Positions 6,960-14,845 of a stretch of DNA of 46,634 bases are shown one piece after another. This stretch comes from Herpetosiphon geysericola. GTDB taxonomy: Bacteria > Chloroflexota > Chloroflexia > Chloroflexales > Herpetosiphonaceae. The notes under the pieces were generated by a model that saw only the letters and a program-made list of their open reading frames with translations, was not told the DNA's origin and ran no database searches. How positions within the stretch are numbered: position 1 is the stretch's first letter; every line of letters starts with the position of its first letter. The stretch lies in the NCBI RefSeq assembly GCF_001306135.1, contig NZ_LGKP01000014.1, positions 1 through 46,634 on the forward strand, written 5' to 3'. The position numbers and the translations under genes are program-made.

Positions 6960-7235
6960 ATGGCCTTTTATGGAACAGCAATTCTAGTTTTCCAATCTGG
7001 CGCATGGGAAGAGGTCGCTCGTGTGACCCAGGTCAAGCGACGCATCGGTGAAACCACGAACGCATTTCTAAAACGATGCAAGAAGCGTGGTGAAACCTTA
7101 ATGCAAGACCATTCCGGTTTTTCGGCGGTGATTGAAGTGGATTATGCCCAAGACCAGCCAACGCTGGCAAAAATCACTCTCACGCCAACAAAAGTAGCAA
7201 GCAACGATACTGTTGCCTGCGTGACTAGTCGCTAA
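6960..7235 (+). CDS. Hypothetical protein, 91 aa
   Basis: This is the first gene after the 6890 promoter. ATG 6960 has GAGGTG upstream and is preferred over an ATG at 6921, which would lie within the expected initial transcript. The protein begins with a strand-rich segment (AFYGTAILVFQSG), then a basic middle (VKRRIGETTNAFLKRCKKRGE), and ends in a Thr/Val-rich strand (LAKITLTPTKVAS). I do not recognise it. It is separated from the lysis genes by an attenuator-like hairpin (7289-7345), so it may be expressed more strongly than they are. A small regulatory or anti-termination role is possible but not shown. Confidence 0.55.
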   Translation: MAFYGTAILVFQSGAWEEVARVTQVKRRIGETTNAFLKRCKKRGETLMQDHSGFSAVIEVDYAQDQPTLAKITLTPTKVASNDTVACVTSR

Positions 7236-7288
7236 TTCTTTGACTAGCCATAGTGACCTAGGCAACTAGGCACACGAGCGATGCGATA

Positions 7289-7345
7289 CCCGCACGGTCG
7301 ATTCATTCCAGCTTCTGCTGGAATGGTTCAACTGTGCGGGTTTTT
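7289..7345 (+). terminator. Two-tier hairpin with T-run, intrinsic terminator or attenuator
   Basis: The outer stem CCCGCAC/GTGCGGG (7289-7295, 7334-7340) encloses an inner 9-bp stem CATTCCAGC/GCTGGAATG with a TTCT loop, followed by TTTTTG. It lies between the 91-aa gene and the lysis cassette and must be read through for the late genes to be expressed from the 6890 promoter. Confidence 0.75.
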
Positions 7346-7364
7346 GTTATTTTCAGGATTTTTT

Positions 7365-7862
7365 ATGACCGAGGCCGAGCAAGCAATCAAGCTAATCAAT
7401 GGCAACGGCCTCATTGGGATTCTCGTTGTGATTTTGTTTTTTCTGAGTAAATCAGCAGCTCCAGCGGTCGGCAAAGTATGGGATTGGTTTGTTTCGTATT
7501 TCAATCCAGCGCGTGCTGACGAGAAGGAACAGCAGAAGAAGAACGATCAAGACCGTGAGGCTCGCTTAAGGAAAGAGGAAATTGCGTTGTTGTCGCAAGT
7601 CTACGATGGCGAGCTGCTGGATGCCTATAAGAAAAATACCGAGGCCAATGTACAGGTCATTATGACGATGCAGGCTATGCAAATTGAAATGCGCGCCTCG
7701 CGTCAAGACCTCGACGATATAAAGCTGGATATTGCGGCTATTTACGCCCAGAACCGTCAATCACAACCCAGTCGGGATCGGCGGAACGCAACGCAACCGA
7801 ATCAACCATTACCAACACAGGAGGGTAAACCCCATGCTCGCAACCATCAACGAAATCGCTAA
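7365..7862 (+). CDS. Membrane-anchored coiled-coil protein of the lysis cassette
   Basis: A 165-residue protein with one N-terminal membrane segment (about residues 15-32, LIGILVVILFFLSKSAAP) followed by a charged, probably coiled-coil region (about 50-135) and a Gln/Pro/Arg-rich tail. The start ATG 7365 is just after the terminator-like hairpin with AGGA upstream; an earlier in-frame ATG (7281) lies inside the hairpin region and is unlikely. It overlaps the holin gene by 29 bases. Position and topology suit a holin partner, antiholin or spanin-like envelope protein, but no family motif decides between them. Confidence 0.6.
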   Translation: MTEAEQAIKLINGNGLIGILVVILFFLSKSAAPAVGKVWDWFVSYFNPARADEKEQQKKNDQDREARLRKEEIALLSQVYDGELLDAYKKNTEANVQVIMTMQAMQIEMRASRQDLDDIKLDIAAIYAQNRQSQPSRDRRNATQPNQPLPTQEGKPHARNHQRNR

Positions 7863-8220
7863 CATCCTCGTGCCATTACTGCTTTCAGTGATTTTTGGCA
7901 TTATCGCCAGCTCAGGCCCAGCCCTGATCAAACTTGGTACGGCTTTCATCAACTCGAAATTAACCGAGCATCAGCAAGCCGTGCTGTATGCCGCTGTGAA
8001 GGTTGGTGAACGGGCTGCCGCTGCGCAAGGCTTTACCCCTGAACACGCATGGGAAACAGCCAAAGCGGTTGCGGTCAAAGAAGCAATTGACTATGCCAAT
8101 CGATTTGGCCTGAGCCTCGATCCAAAAACGCTTGTGCCATTGATTGAAGCTGAAGCAGCTAAACAAGTGCGTGAGCGTCCAGTCCTTACGGTCGTTCCTG
8201 GCGCAACCGACGGAGTGTAA
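7834..8220 (+). CDS. Phage holin, LLH family-like
   Basis: A 128-residue protein with one hydrophobic N-terminal segment (ILVPLLLSVIFGIIASSGPAL) and a helical C-terminal domain with the pattern VKVGERAAAAQG ... KAVAVKEAIDYANRFGLSLDP ... LIEAEAAK. This matches the general form of LLH-family phage holins (Lactobacillus phage type). It begins at ATG 7834 behind AGGAGGG and ends three bases before the endolysin gene, the usual holin-endolysin order. Holins of this type permeabilise the membrane and let the amidase reach the wall. Confidence 0.75.
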   Translation: MLATINEIANILVPLLLSVIFGIIASSGPALIKLGTAFINSKLTEHQQAVLYAAVKVGERAAAAQGFTPEHAWETAKAVAVKEAIDYANRFGLSLDPKTLVPLIEAEAAKQVRERPVLTVVPGATDGV

Positions 8221-8223
8221 CCA

Positions 8224-9027
8224 ATGGGCATCCTTGATTTACCAGTTGTTGATATTCGGCATCTGCTACTGCGTCGCCCGTCGCAATTCCTTGTCACGCG
8301 GCTCTTGAAACTTATCAGCGGCAGCGCCTTTCATTACAACGGCCCTGAAGTCGACACCGAAGAATCGGTTGATGCAGAAATCCGGCATCTTCAGGCAATT
8401 GCCAAGTATCACGTTGGGAAAATCTGGGGCTATGCCAACGGGGTTCCAATCTACGGTCACGGCATTATGTATCACTATGCCGTAGGCGCAACGGGCACCA
8501 TTTACTGGCTGCGCAATCAGAGCGAAATCCTTTGGCATTGTGGCAATGGCACTGGCAACAACACAACTATTGCGGTTCATAACCCGATTGGCGGTAAGCA
8601 ACGCCCAACGGACAAACAGTGGGATTCAAATATCAAACTGTTTAACGCATTGGCCGAGGATCGTGGGTTTCAGGCAAAGAGTAATACGAAAGGGCATAAG
8701 GAGTGGGGGCAGAGCGAATGCCCCGGCCCTGTGCTTATGCCAATGCTTGACACTTGGCGTAAAGAGCCAGTTATCAAGCGCTATCGCATTAAGTACAACG
8801 ATGCGAATTGTCGCCAAGGCCCAGGGCTTAATTTTCCAATTGCCGCAACGTTCCAAGCGGGCCACGAGTTCGATGGCAAGGTAGTTATTGGTCAATCCAT
8901 TAATGGAAACAATATTTGGTACTGGCGCGCCGATGGTCTTGGCTTCATTCATTCATCCTTGTGTGAAGCAGTTTGGTACGAAATGACCGATAGTCGTGAC
9001 TTTCTTCATCAATCAGTCGTTGCTTAG
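8224..9027 (+). CDS. Endolysin: N-acetylmuramoyl-L-alanine amidase with SH3-like domain
   Basis: A 267-residue two-domain lysin. The amidase_2/PGRP domain spans about residues 15-180, with zinc ligands His37 (FHYNG), His158 and Cys166 (GHKEWGQSECPG), spaced as in T7 lysozyme, plus YHYAVG and WHCGNG segments. Residues about 185-255 form a bacterial SH3-type wall-binding domain (YRIKYNDANCRQGPGLNFP ... GLGFIHSSL). The enzyme cleaves the bond between muramic acid and the stem peptide. It directly follows the holin gene. An SH3b wall-binding domain is commonest in phages of monoderm hosts, one of the few host clues here. Confidence 0.9.
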   Translation: MGILDLPVVDIRHLLLRRPSQFLVTRLLKLISGSAFHYNGPEVDTEESVDAEIRHLQAIAKYHVGKIWGYANGVPIYGHGIMYHYAVGATGTIYWLRNQSEILWHCGNGTGNNTTIAVHNPIGGKQRPTDKQWDSNIKLFNALAEDRGFQAKSNTKGHKEWGQSECPGPVLMPMLDTWRKEPVIKRYRIKYNDANCRQGPGLNFPIAATFQAGHEFDGKVVIGQSINGNNIWYWRADGLGFIHSSLCEAVWYEMTDSRDFLHQSVVA

Positions 9028-9036
9028 GAGGTTTAG

Positions 9037-9249
9037 TTGGAATCATTGTTTGGTCTTTCTGTGGAAGCCTGTGTTGGTCTTGCCCTGATCGTGATTCTGT
9101 TAATTGTTGTCGGTGTGGCACTCGCTCGCATGCACACCGATGTCAACAACTTAATGGTTGGTACGGGCCATTTAGTTGATCGGCCACCCGCGTGGCGATG
9201 GGGCAAGCCAGACCGTGCCCAGCGTCGCCGGAATGCGCGCAAAAAATAA
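9037..9249 (+). CDS. Small single-span membrane protein after the endolysin, 70 aa
   Basis: It starts at TTG 9037 behind TAGGAGG with a 5-base gap; no ATG is equally placed. Residues about 8-30 are a strong membrane segment (CVGLALIVILLIVVGVALA), and the C-terminus is highly basic (RAQRRRNARKK), so it probably lies in the cytoplasm. Position after holin and amidase suggests a further lysis factor or envelope protein. It ends two bases before a copy of the 21-bp palindrome. Confidence 0.6.
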   Translation: MESLFGLSVEACVGLALIVILLIVVGVALARMHTDVNNLMVGTGHLVDRPPAWRWGKPDRAQRRRNARKK

Positions 9250-9251
9250 TC

Positions 9252-9272
9252 CACTTGGGAAATTCCCAAGTC
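9252..9272. repeat. 21-bp palindrome, copy 2 of 6
   Basis: This copy has A at the centre (CACTTGGGAA-A-TTCCCAAGT) and matches 20 of 21 bases; the last base is C instead of G. It starts two bases after a stop codon. Confidence 0.8.
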
Positions 9273-9282
9273 AAACCCAAAA

Positions 9283-9305
9283 CCATGCATCCATGCATCC
9301 ATGCC
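9283..9305. repeat. CATCCATG tandem motif (intergenic)
   Basis: CCATGCATCCATG repeats between the palindrome and the terminase start. The same motif recurs at 2113-2130, 14257-14276, 25792-25810, 31772-31789, 36822-36835 and 42951-42969. Confidence 0.65.
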
Positions 9306-9318
9306 TAGGCGGTGACCA

Positions 9319-9951
9319 ATGAGCGACAACAAAGCAGAAAAACCATTGACAGCGAAACAACGGCGCTTTGTTGATGAATATTTGGTCGATTTCAACGCCA
9401 CCCAGGCGGCCATTCGTGCGGGATATGCAGCAAAGTCGGCGTATTCAACAGGTTCCGAAAACCTGAGAAAACCTGAGATCCAAGCCGAGATCAACCGCCG
9501 TCTCGATAGCATCATGCCCAAGGCTGAAATCTTGGGGCGGCTCGCACAGCAGGCTCGTAGCACCATGCAGGATTTCTTTTTTATCGGCATGGAAGAGCGA
9601 ACGATTGAAAAACGCCGGATTGTGGTCAGTACAGGTAGGGGAGACGACGGCGGAACCGAAACAATTGTTGAGGAAACCGAGGAAAAGGCTATGCGTCCAG
9701 CCGTCTACCTCAGTCTCGTCAAAGCCCAAAACCTAGGCAAGATGCACCTGATTAAGAAGTATTCAACGGGGCCAAAAGGTGAATCGATAGAGTTGTATAA
9801 CGCACAGGATGCGTTGACCACGCTGGGCAAATACCACGCGATGTGGGTGGATCGCGCAGAAGTCACTGGCGAGGATGGCGGCCCAATTGAAATTTCTGAA
9901 ATCGTTGTAAAGAAGAGCCATGAGCGTCCCCCAGCTCTGGACGACGACTAA
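9319..9951 (+). CDS. terS: Terminase small subunit
   Basis: A 210-residue protein whose N-terminus is the terminase_2-type helix-turn-helix: LTAKQRRFVDEYL, then NATQAAIRAGY and SAYSTGSENLRKPEIQAEI. The rest is helical and acidic near the end. The small subunit binds viral DNA at the packaging site and loads the large subunit. ATG 9319 follows GGTGACCA. The gene overlaps terL by 32 bases, as is common. No cos or pac site is obvious; the palindrome and CATCCATG repeats just upstream (9252-9305) are candidates for a recognition region because pac sites often lie in or near terS. Confidence 0.88.
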   Translation: MSDNKAEKPLTAKQRRFVDEYLVDFNATQAAIRAGYAAKSAYSTGSENLRKPEIQAEINRRLDSIMPKAEILGRLAQQARSTMQDFFFIGMEERTIEKRRIVVSTGRGDDGGTETIVEETEEKAMRPAVYLSLVKAQNLGKMHLIKKYSTGPKGESIELYNAQDALTTLGKYHAMWVDRAEVTGEDGGPIEISEIVVKKSHERPPALDDD

Positions 9952-11173
9952 TGGTCGGCTTGAGCTTGATCTGCACTATGGACAGACGCAGGCTTGGGAA
10001 TCAGAACGCCGATTCATAGCCGTAATCGCAGGGACGCAATCAGGCAAAACATCGTTCGGTCCGCAATGGCTGTATCGCGAGATCAAACTGCGCGGGCCTG
10101 GCGACTATATGGTGGTCACACCCACCTATCCGCTGTTAGAGGTTAAAGCATTGCCGGAATTCCGGCGATTGTTTGAGCAAACACTGAAGCTGGGGCGCTA
10201 CTACGGTTCGCCTGTTCGGCGGTTTGAATTCAGTAAGGCCGGAGCCAAGCGCATGTTTGGCCTCAATGCGGATACAACCACGGTGTTTTTTGGCTATGCC
10301 GCTGATCCTGAATCACTCGAATCAGCAACCGCCAAAGCCGTGTGGTGCGACGAAGCAGGGCAAAAGAAATTCAAGCTCGCCAGCTGGGAAGCGCTCCAGC
10401 GGCGGCTCTCGCTCAATCAAGGCCGAGCGCTGATCACAACCACTCCCTATGACTTGGGTTGGCTCAAGGTTTTACACGACAAGTGGTTGAAAGGTGACAA
10501 AACAATTGAGGTGGTGAATTTCGCCTCAATTATGAATCCGGTGTTTCCGCGCGAGGAGTATAAACGAGCCAAGGCCGAGCTTCCTTTGTGGAAGTTCAGG
10601 ATGTTTTATCAAGGCTTGTTTGAGCGGCCTGCTGGGTTGATTTATGGGGCATTCAAGCCGGAGATTCATAAGGTTCCGCGCTTCACGATTCCAGACGATT
10701 GGCAGCGCTACCTAGGGCTTGACTTTGGGGGGGTGAATACCGCCGGACTGTTCTTCGCTGAGGAGCCAACCAGTAACAAGCTGTACCTGTATCGTGAATA
10801 CAAGGCAGGCGAAAAGACGGCAGCGGAGCATGCACGCGACCTGCGCAAAGGCGAACCAATGATTCCGATCTGTGTGGGCGGCTCGAAGTCGGAAGGCCAA
10901 TGGCGGCGCGAGTTTCGGATGGCTGGCTTGCCTGTCAACGAACCCGATATCAAAGAAGTTGAAATTGGCATCAATCGGGTCTTTGGCGCGCACGCGCGCA
11001 ATGAAATCTTTGTGTTTGACGATTGCGAGGGCTATCTCGCCGAAAAAGGCAGCTATAGCCGAGCGCTGGATAAGGAAGGCGAGCCGACCGAGGAGATTGA
11101 GGACAAATCGACTTTCCACTTCATGGACGCTGAACGCTACATCATTGGGCGTATTCGGCGGGGGATTGTCTAA
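9920..11173 (+). CDS. terL: Terminase large subunit
   Basis: A 417-residue packaging motor. Walker A is GTQSGKT (38-44), Walker B is AVWCDEA with Asp144/Glu145, and a TTTP coupling motif is near 175. The RNase-H-like nuclease domain begins with LGLDFGG (Asp at the first strand) and includes further acids (DDCEGY, MDAERY) near the end. The enzyme cuts concatemeric or circular DNA and pumps it into proheads. It is shorter than some TerLs but has all core motifs. The start is at ATG 9920, overlapping terS. Confidence 0.93.
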   Translation: MSVPQLWTTTNGRLELDLHYGQTQAWESERRFIAVIAGTQSGKTSFGPQWLYREIKLRGPGDYMVVTPTYPLLEVKALPEFRRLFEQTLKLGRYYGSPVRRFEFSKAGAKRMFGLNADTTTVFFGYAADPESLESATAKAVWCDEAGQKKFKLASWEALQRRLSLNQGRALITTTPYDLGWLKVLHDKWLKGDKTIEVVNFASIMNPVFPREEYKRAKAELPLWKFRMFYQGLFERPAGLIYGAFKPEIHKVPRFTIPDDWQRYLGLDFGGVNTAGLFFAEEPTSNKLYLYREYKAGEKTAAEHARDLRKGEPMIPICVGGSKSEGQWRREFRMAGLPVNEPDIKEVEIGINRVFGAHARNEIFVFDDCEGYLAEKGSYSRALDKEGEPTEEIEDKSTFHFMDAERYIIGRIRRGIV

Positions 11174-11404
11174 ATGGGACGCAAAAGTCGTGAAAAGCGA
11201 AACCGTCGCATGCTCCAGCAAGAGCTGCAAGGGATTGAAGAAGTTAAGTCGTTTACGTGGGCGCTTATGGAGAGTCTACTCAAGCGCAAGGACGACCCAA
11301 GCTTGAGTTTGTTCTCTGGATCGTTCGATACGCCAGCAGAACCAGAGCCGCTAATCGAGGCGGATGTAACGAAAACATTCGAGCACTTCACGTCACGGTT
11401 GTAG
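11174..11404 (+). CDS. Small hypothetical protein between terminase and portal, 76 aa
   Basis: It begins at ATG 11174, at the base after terL ends. The N-terminus is strongly basic (GRKSREKRNRRMLQQE), with a helical centre and an acidic C-terminus. Its position between terminase and portal and its charge split suggest a DNA-contacting packaging accessory, but no family is recognised. It ends 12 bases before a copy of the 21-bp palindrome. Confidence 0.6.
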   Translation: MGRKSREKRNRRMLQQELQGIEEVKSFTWALMESLLKRKDDPSLSLFSGSFDTPAEPEPLIEADVTKTFEHFTSRL

Positions 11405-11416
11405 TTATTACTTGAG

Positions 11417-11437
11417 CACTTGGGAATTTCCCAAGTG
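11417..11437. repeat. 21-bp palindrome, copy 3 of 6
   Basis: Perfect copy with T at the centre. Its final G begins the GGAGG ribosome site of the next gene (ATG 11447), so a protein or hairpin here would also influence translation of that gene. Confidence 0.85.
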
Positions 11438-11446
11438 GAGGCATGT

Positions 11447-11665
11447 ATGAAGCGCATCACCACACCAATCAAGCTCTTTTTCATTGAATCCATCGCAGCC
11501 GTGGTGGTGTGGGTGCATCTGCTTGGCCAATGGCTGCGCGAATCGCTGCCCATCGTGCTTTTGGTCATTCCCTTTGTGCTGGGATGGTTGGTTGGGGTAG
11601 TGGTGTCGGTGTTCGTTTGGGTGATCGCGGCGGGGATTGAGGGCTATCGGAGTGGCCGACTATGA
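11447..11665 (+). CDS. Small two-span membrane protein, 72 aa
   Basis: The start ATG 11447 lies just after GGAGG. Nearly the whole protein is hydrophobic, with two membrane segments: FFIESIAAVVVWVHLL and IVLLVIPFVLGWLVGVVVSVFVWVIA. Its end overlaps the portal start by four bases (ATGA), so the two are translationally coupled. A membrane protein between terminase and portal is unusual; it might be a superinfection-exclusion or lysis-timing factor, which is inference from topology only. Confidence 0.65.
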   Translation: MKRITTPIKLFFIESIAAVVVWVHLLGQWLRESLPIVLLVIPFVLGWLVGVVVSVFVWVIAAGIEGYRSGRL

Positions 11666-13692
11666 AATTTGTTGAGGCAATCAAGCAGCGCGTCGCTGCA
11701 ATCCGAAAAGCCAGCAAGTACCTGCCACACCTGCACGGTATTGAGCATGTCTTTAGTAGTGCGCGAACGGGCGATTCGCTCTATGAAATCGACAACTACA
11801 TGGAGTTTGCGGGCATCTACAACAGCTATGTCTGGGTGCGCAAAGCCGTCAACGTGATTGTTGAGTCGCTGGCTCCGCTGCCTGTGCGCGTCGTCGATAG
11901 CAATGGCAAGCCGCTGAAATCGCACCCGCTCAATGACTTATTTGGCTATATCAACGATACAACCACGCCAAGCCAACACTGGCAACAATACTTTATCCAC
12001 CTGATTCTTGGCGGAGAAAATCCGGTCGAATTGGTTACGAATAAGGCCAAAACCAGCGTTGTTGAGATGTGGAATCGACGACCCGATCGGTTGTGGATTC
12101 TGCCGGACTATGCACGGCTCAACTACCCGCGCATTGCCGAATTCGTGTTTTATGGCCAAGACGCTGACCCAATCCGCGTCCCTGCCAGTCATATGGTGTT
12201 TGATCGCTTTTATAACCCGCGCAACGTATGGCGTGGCATCACGGTGATCGGTGCGCTGCGCACAGGCGTGAAGCTCGATGTTGCGGGCCAACGCTGGAAT
12301 GAAAGCATTGTGACCACCGGAGCTAAGCCAGAGTTTGCCGTGACGACCAAGAAGTTCTTGACTGATGGTGAAAAAGAGCGGCTTGAGCAGCAAATCATGG
12401 ATAAGCATGGCACGGGTCGTCCGTTGATGCTCGACGATGAAACTACCGTCGTGCCTTATTCATGGGCACCAAAAGACATGGAGTGGGTTGAACAACGGCG
12501 CTTTGCGCGCGATGAAATTGGCGGCTTGTTTGGCATTCCAGACGAGATCATGGGCTATGGCAAAGATACCTATGACAACCTGAAAATGGCCGAGCGCTTG
12601 TTGTGGCGGGTCACACTCAAGCCTTACATCGGGCGGCGTGATTCGGTCTATACCAAGCATTTCACCTACACCATGCCGCTGCTGAATAAGGGCGAACGGA
12701 TCGAAACCGATGTGAGCGATGTCAGCGCGCTTCAGCAAGATGATGATGCACTCCTTGAACGGGCAACCAAGTTTTTCAATATGGGCGTTCCGTTCAATAC
12801 CGTTGATCAATCGTTGTCATTAGGTATTGGCGCAATTCCAGGCGGCGACGTGGGCTACCTGCCATCAAACCTGATTCCAGCTGATGAAATGAGCGCTCCG
12901 CTGCCAACGCCGCAAACCAAAGCGGTCGAAACACTGGTGAAAGCCAAGAAGCCCAGTGCAGCCCGCACAGGCCGCGCCCTCCAGAAAATCCGCAAGCGCG
13001 TTGCTGCTGATATGGAAACGGCGATTGAAGGCTATTTCGAAGAGTTGGCCAACAACGTGGTGGCCCGTGCGCGAGCTAATAAATTCGCCCGCGTGTGGCA
13101 CAAGGCCATTACCAAAAAGGCGGTGCCTGACCTTGATGTGCTGATCACGGACGACGATGTGACCAAGCTTGGTGACATTGTTGGCAGCTTCTATCTACAA
13201 ATTTGTGAAGCCAGCTGGGAGACATGGAATAAGGCCTTAGGGGTCACGGTCGAATTTGATGCCGATAACGCGGCAGTCGTCGCAGCGCTCGACCAAGCAG
13301 GCGAGCAAGTGCGCATGATTGACGAAACGACCAAGACGGCCTTGCAAGCGTTGCTGAAATATGCAACCGAACAAGGCTGGACGATCAGTCAATTAATCAA
13401 AGGCGATGAGAACCAGCCAGGCATCAAGGCCTTGATTCAGGAAACCTATAAAAACCGCGCACGCACGATTGCCCGCACGGAGCTGGGGACGGCCCAAAAC
13501 ATCTGCACATTGGCTCGCTATAAGGACGCGGGCATTAAGGAGGTGGAAGTTTTCGACAACGGCCAAGACGATCCTGATTCGGCCTGTCGCATCGCAAACG
13601 GCCAAAAATGGTCACTCAAGGACGCACAGAAGAAGCTCCTTGAACATCCCAACTGCACCCGCGCTTTTGCGCCAGTAGAACCGAAAGGATAG
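11662..13692 (+). CDS. Portal protein fused to a MuF-like minor head domain
   Basis: A 676-residue fusion. The first ~400 residues are an HK97-type portal (YVWVRKAVNVIVESLAPLPV near the N-terminus, HLILGGENPVELV, later FGIPDEIMGYG and TYDNLKMAERLLW). The last ~180 residues are a phage Mu gpF-like domain: ARTIARTELGTAQN, then FDNGQDDPDSACRIANGQ, and HPNCTRAFAP at the end. The portal forms the twelve-part DNA gate; MuF-domain proteins lie inside the head and can be ejected. The fusion of both in one chain is known in some phages. It overlaps the upstream membrane protein by four bases and ends three bases before the protease gene. Confidence 0.9.
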   Translation: MKFVEAIKQRVAAIRKASKYLPHLHGIEHVFSSARTGDSLYEIDNYMEFAGIYNSYVWVRKAVNVIVESLAPLPVRVVDSNGKPLKSHPLNDLFGYINDTTTPSQHWQQYFIHLILGGENPVELVTNKAKTSVVEMWNRRPDRLWILPDYARLNYPRIAEFVFYGQDADPIRVPASHMVFDRFYNPRNVWRGITVIGALRTGVKLDVAGQRWNESIVTTGAKPEFAVTTKKFLTDGEKERLEQQIMDKHGTGRPLMLDDETTVVPYSWAPKDMEWVEQRRFARDEIGGLFGIPDEIMGYGKDTYDNLKMAERLLWRVTLKPYIGRRDSVYTKHFTYTMPLLNKGERIETDVSDVSALQQDDDALLERATKFFNMGVPFNTVDQSLSLGIGAIPGGDVGYLPSNLIPADEMSAPLPTPQTKAVETLVKAKKPSAARTGRALQKIRKRVAADMETAIEGYFEELANNVVARARANKFARVWHKAITKKAVPDLDVLITDDDVTKLGDIVGSFYLQICEASWETWNKALGVTVEFDADNAAVVAALDQAGEQVRMIDETTKTALQALLKYATEQGWTISQLIKGDENQPGIKALIQETYKNRARTIARTELGTAQNICTLARYKDAGIKEVEVFDNGQDDPDSACRIANGQKWSLKDAQKKLLEHPNCTRAFAPVEPKG

Positions 13693-13695
13693 GTC

Positions 13696-14814
13696 ATGGC
13701 TCGCATTATCAAAGCTGGCCCCGATGCGCCAGTCATTCACAAAACATTCACCTTTGAGGTGATTCGCAAGGCGGAAGCAGGCGAAACGCCAGGCGGCAGG
13801 ATTCGGGTTAATACCGCCCGGCTCGACCGTGAAAACGACATCATTCCACCGAGTGGTGCCGTGCTCGATAACTATCGGCTCAATCCGGTTGTGCAATGGA
13901 TGCATAACTATGCCGACCCGTGGTCAACCGTTGGCCGCTCAATCCATATTGAACACTCGAAAGAGTATATCGACATTGATTTCGAGATGCGCCCAGCAGC
14001 GAATGATTTCGATCCGCAAACGATCATCCTGCTGCAATGGACGGGCGGTTGGGTGCGTTGTGCCAGCATCGGTATGCGGCCACTGACCTATAAAGCGAAT
14101 TCCAGCGGTGGCTTCATTTTTCCATCGTGGGAATTTGTGGAGTGGTCACTCGTGCCCATTCCGATGAACCCTGACGCATTACGCCAATTAGGCGTGCAAC
14201 CATCTGCCGAGGTTGTTCGCCGCTTCTATGGAGGATTTGAATCTATGGCGAAAGCACCCATGCATCCATCCATCCCCGCGATCGATAGCGGGGGCTTGAT
14301 TCAGAAAAGTATCAGCCTCGATCGCTTGGTTGAGGAAGTCAGCACCGCGATTTATCGCGTGTTGTGGGATCGTGACGATGATGGCTATCACCACTATGAC
14401 GGTGTGCGTCGCCATGTGGCAGCAGTCTACGAGGATCACGCGATTGCCTGTATTGGCCTGGCTTTCTACCGTGTTGAGTACACCATTGAAGCTGGGTTGG
14501 TTAAGGTTCAACCAAAAGACGAATGGGTCGAAGTGGATCGCGAGTGGCCCGAAATCAGCGCCACGATGACGACCATTGAACGCTCGATGCTTCAGATTAT
14601 TGGCAAGGCCGGAGCACGGCACAGCACCAAGGATATGGATCTCGTGCAGCAAATGCACGATACCGCGTGCGCATTAGGCGCAGCCTGTGGCAGTGATGAA
14701 ACCAAGGCCGAGGCTGATGAAACCGTAACAACCAAATCAGAGGAGGTGATCGACATCGATAAAACCAACATTCGTGAGGTGATCGCCTCGTTCAAGACCA
14801 TGTTCAATCGCTAA
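13696..14814 (+). CDS. Prohead protease with C-terminal extension
   Basis: A 372-residue protein. Residues about 15-180 look like an HK97-type prohead serine protease: VVQWMHNYADPWSTVGR holds the His, ASIGM the likely Ser, and FVEWSLVPIPMNPDALR is the signature end strand. The C-terminal ~190 residues (from about 195, after a Met/Pro/His linker) form a second, unrecognised domain with an HHYDG ... VAAVYEDH pattern and an acidic end, perhaps a scaffold. The linker carries the CATCCATG DNA motif and a CCCCGC/GCGGGG hairpin (14274-14293). ATG 13696 follows GAAAGGATAGG. Confidence 0.8.
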   Translation: MARIIKAGPDAPVIHKTFTFEVIRKAEAGETPGGRIRVNTARLDRENDIIPPSGAVLDNYRLNPVVQWMHNYADPWSTVGRSIHIEHSKEYIDIDFEMRPAANDFDPQTIILLQWTGGWVRCASIGMRPLTYKANSSGGFIFPSWEFVEWSLVPIPMNPDALRQLGVQPSAEVVRRFYGGFESMAKAPMHPSIPAIDSGGLIQKSISLDRLVEEVSTAIYRVLWDRDDDGYHHYDGVRRHVAAVYEDHAIACIGLAFYRVEYTIEAGLVKVQPKDEWVEVDREWPEISATMTTIERSMLQIIGKAGARHSTKDMDLVQQMHDTACALGAACGSDETKAEADETVTTKSEEVIDIDKTNIREVIASFKTMFNR

Positions 14815-14845
14815 ATAATCAACACTTTTTTATTGAGGTATATCC

